This document shows, in pieces, positions 59,150-64,000 of a stretch of DNA of 64,000 bases. The notes beneath the pieces were generated by a model. It saw nothing but the letters and a program-made list of their open reading frames with translations. It had not been told where the DNA came from and searched no databases. The position numbers and the translations under genes were made by a program. The stretch covers positions 1,116,001 through 1,180,000 of the forward strand of contig NZ_JRKM01000001.1 in NCBI RefSeq assembly GCF_000768065.1, written 5' to 3'. The DNA is from Aquabacterium sp. NJ1 (lineage in GTDB: Bacteria; Pseudomonadota; Gammaproteobacteria; Burkholderiales; Burkholderiaceae_C). Positions within the stretch are counted from its first letter, which is position 1. Each line of letters begins with the position of its first letter.

Positions 59150-60330
59150 GCGTCAATCTCCGATTCTTCTTGTTCGAGCTTGGCCTTCAACTTCGCCGAT
59201 TGCTGGGGGTCCAGCTCGGCGGGCACGTCCAGATCAGGCAGGTTGCCCGGCAGTGCGGAGCGGCCTGCCAGCGCATTGCGCAGCTGGAACACATAGGCCA
59301 TCACCTGGGCCACGGCGCTGTAGAGCGCCACGGGCACTTCCTGGTCCACTTCGGTGTTCGCATAAAGCGCACGAGCCAGAGGCGGGGCCTCCAGCACGGG
59401 CACACGGTTTTCGGTGGCGATGTCACGGATGCGGAAGGCCAGCAGGTCCAGGCCCTTGGCCACCACGCGGGGTGCGCCCATGGAGGCCTCGTCGTACTTG
59501 AGCGCCACGGCATAGTGGGTCGGGTTCATCACGACCAGATCGGCCGTGGGCACGGCGGCCAGCATGCGCTTGCGGGCCATCTCGCGCATCTTCTGCTTGA
59601 TCTTGGCCTTGACCTCGCCACTGCCCTCTTGCTGCTTGTACTCTTCCTTGGCTTCCTGATGGCTCATCTTCATCTTCTCGGCGAAGAGGAAGCGCTGCAG
59701 GGGCCAGTCGATGATGGCAAACGCCGCGATCACCAGTAGCATCGAGCCGAGCACCTCGCCCAGGGTGACACCCAGGTCATGGATGGCCGAAGGCAAGGGT
59801 TGCGACAGCAGGCCCACCAGGCCAGGCCAGGCCTTGTACAGAAAGGTGGCGCCTGCCGCCCCCAGGATCAGGCCCAGGGCCGAGGCCTTGAGCGCGTCGA
59901 TCATCTGCTGCTTGGAAAACAGGTTGCCGATGCCGGCAATCGGGTTGAGCTTGCCGAAATTGGGCGAAATCACCTTGAAGGACATCACCCAGCCGCCGGC
60001 CATCACCGAGGCCGCCGCCGAGGCCAGGCCGATGCTCAGGCTGAAAGGCACGACCACCATCAGCGCCTCCAGCGTCCACTGGCTCAGGCGCTCCATCATC
60101 ACGTCGTTGTTGGCCACCGAGCGGGCGTCGAAGCGCAGGCCGGCGTGCAACAGGGTCTGCATCTTGTCCATCCAGACCGGCGTCAGGCCCATGAGCACGC
60201 CGGTGGCCGCCAGGATCACCAGGAAGTGCCCCAGATCTTTCGAGCGAACGACCTGGCCCTCTTCGCGCGCTTTCTGAAGCTTGCGCGCCGAGGCGGGTAA
60301 TTGCTTGTCTTGAGAACCTTGGTCGGACAT
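59146..60330 (-). CDS. flhB: flagellar type III export switch protein FlhB
   Basis: 394-residue membrane component that switches export specificity through autocleavage. Spans lie in the first ~215 residues. The cleavage motif is VVMNPTHYAVAL with Asn269-Pro270. The C-terminal tail beyond residue ~355 (LDVPAELDPQQSAKLKAKLEQEESEIDA) is longer than in E. coli. It is the first gene of flhB-flhA-flhF-flhG-fliA. A sigma-28-like promoter is seen 31 bp upstream. Confidence 0.96.
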   Translation of the reverse strand: MSDQGSQDKQLPASARKLQKAREEGQVVRSKDLGHFLVILAATGVLMGLTPVWMDKMQTLLHAGLRFDARSVANNDVMMERLSQWTLEALMVVVPFSLSIGLASAAASVMAGGWVMSFKVISPNFGKLNPIAGIGNLFSKQQMIDALKASALGLILGAAGATFLYKAWPGLVGLLSQPLPSAIHDLGVTLGEVLGSMLLVIAAFAIIDWPLQRFLFAEKMKMSHQEAKEEYKQQEGSGEVKAKIKQKMREMARKRMLAAVPTADLVVMNPTHYAVALKYDEASMGAPRVVAKGLDLLAFRIRDIATENRVPVLEAPPLARALYANTEVDQEVPVALYSAVAQVMAYVFQLRNALAGRSALPGNLPDLDVPAELDPQQSAKLKAKLEQEESEIDA

Positions 60331-60360
60331 GGTGTGCGAAGGACTGCTGCTTGATGAGCA

Positions 60361-60387
60361 TTCTTCGCGAGCACCTGGAAATCTTTA
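60361..60387 (-). promoter_or_regulatory. sigma-28 (FliA)-like promoter of the flhB operon
   Basis: On the minus strand TAAAGATT (7/8 match to TAAAGTTT) and, exactly 11 bp later, GCGAAGAA (5/8 match to GCCGATAA). Its predicted start is ~23 nt before the flhB ATG. fliA is the fifth gene of this operon, so positive autoregulation is possible. Confidence 0.45.
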
Positions 60388-60778
60388 GCCGGATAAGAGG
60401 GGTGCCCCACGCGCTATTCGGCCAGCGTTTTGCCTGGCGCAAACGCAAATCGGGTCAGACGTGAACTGCGTCACACCTGGATGACGCGGTCCGGGTCCCG
60501 GTCAGCCTGTACGACCGCCTGATCCAGGCCGCCATGATTCGCCCCTGGCTCGGGAGAGCCGAGGCGAGCACCGGCATATTTTCACGATTTGTCGGCTTCT
60601 GCCCCGCGCAAACAGCCCCCCCCTCTCAAGGCAAGTGCTGGCATGCCGTAAACCGGCTTGATGAAGACCAGTTGGCTGCGTCTTCGCCAACAAAAGCCAA
60701 ATACCATGCCACTGCGCCCCATGCCCCCTGATCGCTCCAGATCGCACGCCGGCAACGCCCCTGCACAAGGAGCCCATC
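60388..60778. other. intergenic region between flhB operon and CheX-like gene
   Basis: About 390 bp without a convincing gene. Apart from the sigma-28-like promoter nearby and a ribosome site (aaggag, 60767-60772) for the downstream gene, I see no clear promoter or repeat here. Confidence 0.4.
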
Positions 60779-61366
60779 ATGGACGCTGAAGCCATCACAC
60801 AAGCCTCAGTGGAGAGCCTGCGCAAGCTGTTGCGCGACGCCTCTGTCGTGCAGGCCAGCCAGTATTTCGACGGGCAGGACGTCACCCTCATTTCCGAGCC
60901 GCCGGATCACCAGCTCGGCCAGGTGCTGGCCCGCTACATCGCGATGGTGCTGCTGACCTGCGAGGAACTGCGCATCGTCTTCAAGGTGCACTTCAACCCC
61001 GAGCAGATCCGGGCTTACCGCCAGACCAAGCGCGCAGCCGACACCGACCTGACCGACAAGCAGCTGGTGGACTTCATGAAGGAGTTGAGCAACCAGATGG
61101 GTGGCCGTGTCTGCCGGATCTTTGATGCACACCAGATCTCCATGGGGATGAGCGTGCCGCTGTGTACCCGGGGCATCTACGAGATCTACGCCGACTACCA
61201 GGCCAAGACGGGCGCCATCACCAAATTTGGCGACTTCTGGCGCCTGGAAGGCCCCTTCGACGGCATCTACTGCAGCTGCTATGTCGAGCTGCTCAGCAAG
61301 AACGACCTCTCAGGCATCAAGGCCGAAGACGAAGAAGCACAAGAAGGCGAGCTGGACTTCCTATGA
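60779..61366 (+). CDS. CheX-like phosphatase domain protein
   Basis: 195-residue cytoplasmic protein. The middle contains FMKELSNQMGGRVCRIF, an ExxN pair (Glu102, Asn105) as in the CheC/CheX/FliY phosphatases that dephosphorylate CheY. GMSVPLCTRGIYEIYADY resembles the second half of the CheX fold. The N-terminal region (VLARYIAMVLLTCEELRIVFKV) is helical and the tail acidic (EDEEAQEGELDFL). It overlaps the next gene by 4 bp (ATGA), followed by a CheY-like gene, so one operon supplies phosphatase and target. The CheX call is by motif and context. Confidence 0.65.
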   Translation: MDAEAITQASVESLRKLLRDASVVQASQYFDGQDVTLISEPPDHQLGQVLARYIAMVLLTCEELRIVFKVHFNPEQIRAYRQTKRAADTDLTDKQLVDFMKELSNQMGGRVCRIFDAHQISMGMSVPLCTRGIYEIYADYQAKTGAITKFGDFWRLEGPFDGIYCSCYVELLSKNDLSGIKAEDEEAQEGELDFL

Positions 61367-62769
61367 GCAACCACAACGAACTGCAGGCCTCGCACCGGGT
61401 GCTCTCCATGCTGGAGAGCGCCTGCGAATACAACGAACAGATCCTGGACGACATCCCCAGCGTGTTCGTGGTGCTCAACCAGCACAACCGCGTCATCCGG
61501 GCCAACAAGGCCTTCTGCGAGCTCGTGGGCTGCACCATGGAGACCGCGCTGCACCTGGACTTCACCGCGTTCTTCACCAGCGAGAACCGCGACATCCTGC
61601 TGCACCATTTCAGCCACCTGCGCGACGACAGCAACAAGGACACCAATGTCCGCATGAAACTGGAGTTTGCCGGCACCAGCGAAGACCAGCCCGCCAAGCC
61701 CTTTTTCTGGCGCATCTTCAGGCTGGGCAGCGTCAGCGAGGCCGAAGGCAAGGTCATCTCGATGGTCGGCGACGATCTGTCTGGCCTGTACCAGTCCGAG
61801 CTCAAGCTCATGAGCATCTTCTCCAGCATCCCGCTGGGGCTGATGGTGCTCGACAGCCAGGGCCGGATCACCGAGGTGCTGTCCGAATACTGCCATGTGC
61901 TGCTCAACCAGCGCACGCTGATCGGCGCGTCGCTCCATGAACTGCTGTTGCGCGCCAACCCGGATCAGGAAAAAGAACTCAATGAGGCCTTTGACCTGCT
62001 GCGGGAATGCGCGGGCCAGTTCATGCCGCATTTCTCGGCCCGCGAAGCCGAGCTGGGCCGCCTCAACCAGTTGAAGATCGAAGGCCCCGCCGGCTTCGAG
62101 AAGTGGATCAAGCCGCGCGTCCAGCCGATCGCCAAGAACAACACCGTGGACCGCTACATGGTCACGCTGGAAGACATCACGGCGAGCTATCTGGCACAGC
62201 GCCAGATCGAGAAGGCCGACCTGCTGGGCAGGCAGGCACAGGCCCTGTACGAATGCGCCATCCGCGACCCGCTCTCAGGCCTGTACACCCGCCTGTTCAT
62301 GAACGACAGCATCAGCCGCCTGATTGCGTCGGCCAAGCGCGACAACATCCGTGAACTGGCCATCGTGATGTTCGACCTGGACAACTTCAAGAGCGTCAAC
62401 GACACCTATGGGCACGACGCGGGCGACCGGGTGATCAAGGCCTTTGGCAACATCATCCGGGCCTGCACCCGGGACACGGACATCTCGGTGCGTTATGGCG
62501 GCGAGGAGTTCGTGCTGGCCCTGCCCTGCAACGAAACCCACGAGCAAGGTGGCGCCATCGTGGCCGACCGCATCCGCGCCAAACTGGCCGAGACCCCCAT
62601 CGACATTGGCAAGGGCCAGATGTTGCGTGTCACCACCAGTTCAGGCGTGGCTTACTGCCACAAAGGCGACACGCTCGAAACATTGCTGCACCGCGCCGAC
62701 AAATACCTGTACGTTGCCAAGCACAATGGCAAGAACCGCGTGTGCGTCGAAACGGCAGAAGGAGAATGA
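61363..62769 (+). CDS. PAS-type diguanylate cyclase
   Basis: 468-residue soluble protein. Two PAS-like regions (~26-140, with IPSVFVVLNQHNRVIRANKAF; and ~150-270, with SIPLGLMVLDSQGRITEV) precede a linker helix (SYLAQRQIEKADLLGRQAQA) and a GGDEF domain. The active site is RYGGEEF (379-383), and an RxxD inhibitory site (Arg370-Asp373) lies five residues upstream. Further GGDEF motifs DPLSGLYTRLF, FDLDNFKSVNDTYGHDAGD and RADKYLYVAKHNGKNRV are intact. It is translationally coupled to the CheX-like gene and 1 bp before a CheY-like gene. Confidence 0.94.
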   Translation: MSNHNELQASHRVLSMLESACEYNEQILDDIPSVFVVLNQHNRVIRANKAFCELVGCTMETALHLDFTAFFTSENRDILLHHFSHLRDDSNKDTNVRMKLEFAGTSEDQPAKPFFWRIFRLGSVSEAEGKVISMVGDDLSGLYQSELKLMSIFSSIPLGLMVLDSQGRITEVLSEYCHVLLNQRTLIGASLHELLLRANPDQEKELNEAFDLLRECAGQFMPHFSAREAELGRLNQLKIEGPAGFEKWIKPRVQPIAKNNTVDRYMVTLEDITASYLAQRQIEKADLLGRQAQALYECAIRDPLSGLYTRLFMNDSISRLIASAKRDNIRELAIVMFDLDNFKSVNDTYGHDAGDRVIKAFGNIIRACTRDTDISVRYGGEEFVLALPCNETHEQGGAIVADRIRAKLAETPIDIGKGQMLRVTTSSGVAYCHKGDTLETLLHRADKYLYVAKHNGKNRVCVETAEGE

Positions 62770-62770
62770 C

Positions 62771-63133
62771 ATGCCCCGGATTTTGGTGATCGATGACGCC
62801 AAGACCATGCGCGACGCGCTGAAAGACCTGCTGATCCCGGCGGGTTTCGAAGTGGTCGAAGCAGAAAACGGCGAACAAGGGCTGGAGCGAATGGGCCAAC
62901 ACGCCATCGATCTGGTCATCTCGGACCTGAACATGCCCGGCATGGACGGCCTGACCATGTGCAAGCACATCAAGGAGCAGGGTTACCATGCCCCGATCTT
63001 CATGCTCACCACACAGACCAGCCCCGAGCTGAAAGCCCGTGCCAAGGAGCACGGCGTGGTGGCCTGGATCGTCAAGCCCCACAAGGACGACATCCTGCTG
63101 GGCGGCATCCGCAAGGTGCTCAAACTCAGCTGA
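62771..63133 (+). CDS. CheY-like response regulator
   Basis: 120-residue stand-alone receiver. Acidic pocket Asp8-Asp9 (LVIDDAKTMRDAL), phospho-acceptor Asp52 (LVISDLNMPGMDG), Thr80-Thr81 (FMLTTQTSPELK) and Lys102 (VKPHKDD) are all present. No output domain, so it must act through protein binding: the flagellar motor, or the upstream diguanylate cyclase. The start at ATG 62771 is 1 bp after the previous stop. Confidence 0.93.
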   Translation: MPRILVIDDAKTMRDALKDLLIPAGFEVVEAENGEQGLERMGQHAIDLVISDLNMPGMDGLTMCKHIKEQGYHAPIFMLTTQTSPELKARAKEHGVVAWIVKPHKDDILLGGIRKVLKLS

Positions 63134-63180
63134 GCAACCCGCTCAAGCTGGTGTCTCCCGGGCGCCAGCCGGCCCCAGGA

Positions 63181-64000
63181 TCACTCCATCGAGGCCGGCA
63201 CCACCGTCCACTGCTGGCGAACATCGCCGATGCCATTGACGCTTTCCAGGTGAACCGGGAAGCCCCACAGGCGCGCCACGTGCTTGAGCACCTCACGCGT
63301 GCTGTCATGCAAGGGGCGGTCATTGTGCTGCGTGTGGCGCAGGGTCAAGGAACGGTCACCGCGCAGGTTCACGCTCCAGACTTGGATATTGGGCTCGCGT
63401 GAGCCCAGGTCGTACTGCCTGGACAGCATCTCGCGCAACTGGCGGTAGCCGCCTTCGTCGTGGATCGCGCTGACCTCGTATTCGCTCTCTTCTTCATCGT
63501 CGCGGATGGCGAACAGGCGGAAGTCACGCATCACCTTCGGGCTCAGGAACTGGCCGATGAAGCTCTCGTCCTTGAAGTTGCGCATCGCATAGTCCAAGGT
63601 CTTGAGCCAGGCGTGGTCCTTGGGGTCGGTGCCTTCTGCCGAGCCGGCGAAGTCGGGGAACCAGAGACGGTCTTCCGGCGTGGGCTTCTCGCAAATGCGC
63701 TTAAGGTCGGTGTACATGCCAAAGCCCAGCGCATACGGGTTCAGCCCACTGTAGGCGCGGTGCCCCACCGGCGGCTGGAACACCACATTGGTGTGCGACT
63801 GCAGCCACTCGATCATGATGCCGTCGGTCAGGTAACCGTCGTCATACATGGTGTTTAGCAGGGTGTAGTGCCAGAACGTGGCCCAGCCTTCGTTCATCAC
63901 CTGGGTCTGGCGCTGCGGGTAGAAGTACTGCGCCACCTTGCGCACGATGCGCACGATCTCGCGCTGCCAGGGCTCCAGCAGCGGCGCGTGCTTCTCGATG
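63181..64000 (-). CDS. SpoVR family protein (C-terminal part, cut by window edge)
   Basis: The minus-strand frame enters from the right edge (IEKHAPLLEPWQREIVRIVR) and runs to a stop at 63181, ~272 residues of the usual ~500. Conserved SpoVR segments are QVMNEGWATFWHYTLLNTMYD, LNPYALGFGMYTDLKRICE, LKTLDYAMRNFKDESFIGQFLSPKV and YDLGSREPNIQVWSVNLRGDRSL. In non-sporulating bacteria SpoVR usually lies with a PrkA kinase and a YeaH-type gene (prkA-yeaH-spoVR operon); those would be upstream, outside the window. Function is unclear, linked to stress response. Confidence 0.95.
   Translation of the reverse strand, partial: IEKHAPLLEPWQREIVRIVRKVAQYFYPQRQTQVMNEGWATFWHYTLLNTMYDDGYLTDGIMIEWLQSHTNVVFQPPVGHRAYSGLNPYALGFGMYTDLKRICEKPTPEDRLWFPDFAGSAEGTDPKDHAWLKTLDYAMRNFKDESFIGQFLSPKVMRDFRLFAIRDDEEESEYEVSAIHDEGGYRQLREMLSRQYDLGSREPNIQVWSVNLRGDRSLTLRHTQHNDRPLHDSTREVLKHVARLWGFPVHLESVNGIGDVRQQWTVVPASME

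Noticed and set aside
60640..60680. Sigma-28 promoter for the CheX-like gene (taaaccgg)
   Set aside because: No GCCGATAA-like -10 at the required 11-bp spacing.

Overview
The window is a 64 kb chromosomal segment of a high-GC, flagellated betaproteobacterium, most likely Burkholderiales close to Comamonadaceae or Aquabacterium/Ideonella-type genera. I infer this from gene content and order: ibaG-murA, yebC-purD-hemF-nadD-rsfS-rlmH-maf-rng, rpsT-DUF3579-argD-argF, lplT beside alr and radA, a PHA-system protein, and paired cyanophycin synthetases. The segment is dense. I see no prophage, transposase or CRISPR array.

Layout. 1-2.8 kb (minus): murA (cut by the window edge), ibaG and an ABC-2 exporter pair. 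3-5 kb: acyl-CoA-binding protein, PHA-system protein and M20 amidohydrolase. 4.9-6.2 kb (minus): an RNA ligase-like protein and a PIN-like nuclease. 6.3-8.9 kb: ExeA/GspA-like ATPase and GspB. 8.9-12.5 kb: a two-component system divergent from a serine hydrolase and a Cys-rich secreted protein. 12.5-24 kb: a cyanophycin locus. It has modD and two cyanophycin synthetases on the minus strand, facing a zinc-ribbon ABC exporter, a DUF1854 protein and a B12-type radical SAM protein, then a hemerythrin. 24-25.2 kb: globin-coupled diguanylate cyclase.

25.5-38.1 kb is one long minus-strand block. In transcription order it reads yebC, purD, hemF, nadD, rsfS, rlmH, a decayed membrane-protein gene, maf, an NAD(P)-binding protein, rng, tolB, pal, cpoB, tcdA, tRNA-Lys(TTT) and tRNA-Lys(CTT). 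38.3-49.8 kb: HerA-like ATPase, a secreted His/Pro-rich protein, lplT, alr, thioesterase, radA, a TonB-dependent receptor, murJ, rpsT and a DUF3579 protein. 50-52.2 kb: argD-argF. 52.3-60.3 kb (minus): flhB, flhA, flhF, a flhG-like gene, fliA and a soluble chemoreceptor. 60.8-63.1 kb: a CheX-like/diguanylate cyclase/CheY-like cassette. The right edge is the C-terminal part of a SpoVR-family gene.

Themes. The cyanophycin locus combines a complete CphA1-type enzyme, a CphA2-type enzyme whose Mur-ligase P-loop is destroyed, and three facing genes with no assigned biochemical role; it is the best candidate for incompletely described biology here. Other points of interest are the RNA ligase/PIN pair, a RsfS with a histone-H1-like tail, a FlhG without its P-loop, a degraded TPP-riboswitch-like element upstream of yebC, and the CheX-DGC-CheY cassette beside the flagellar genes. 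Everything rests on reading the sequence; no database search was run.
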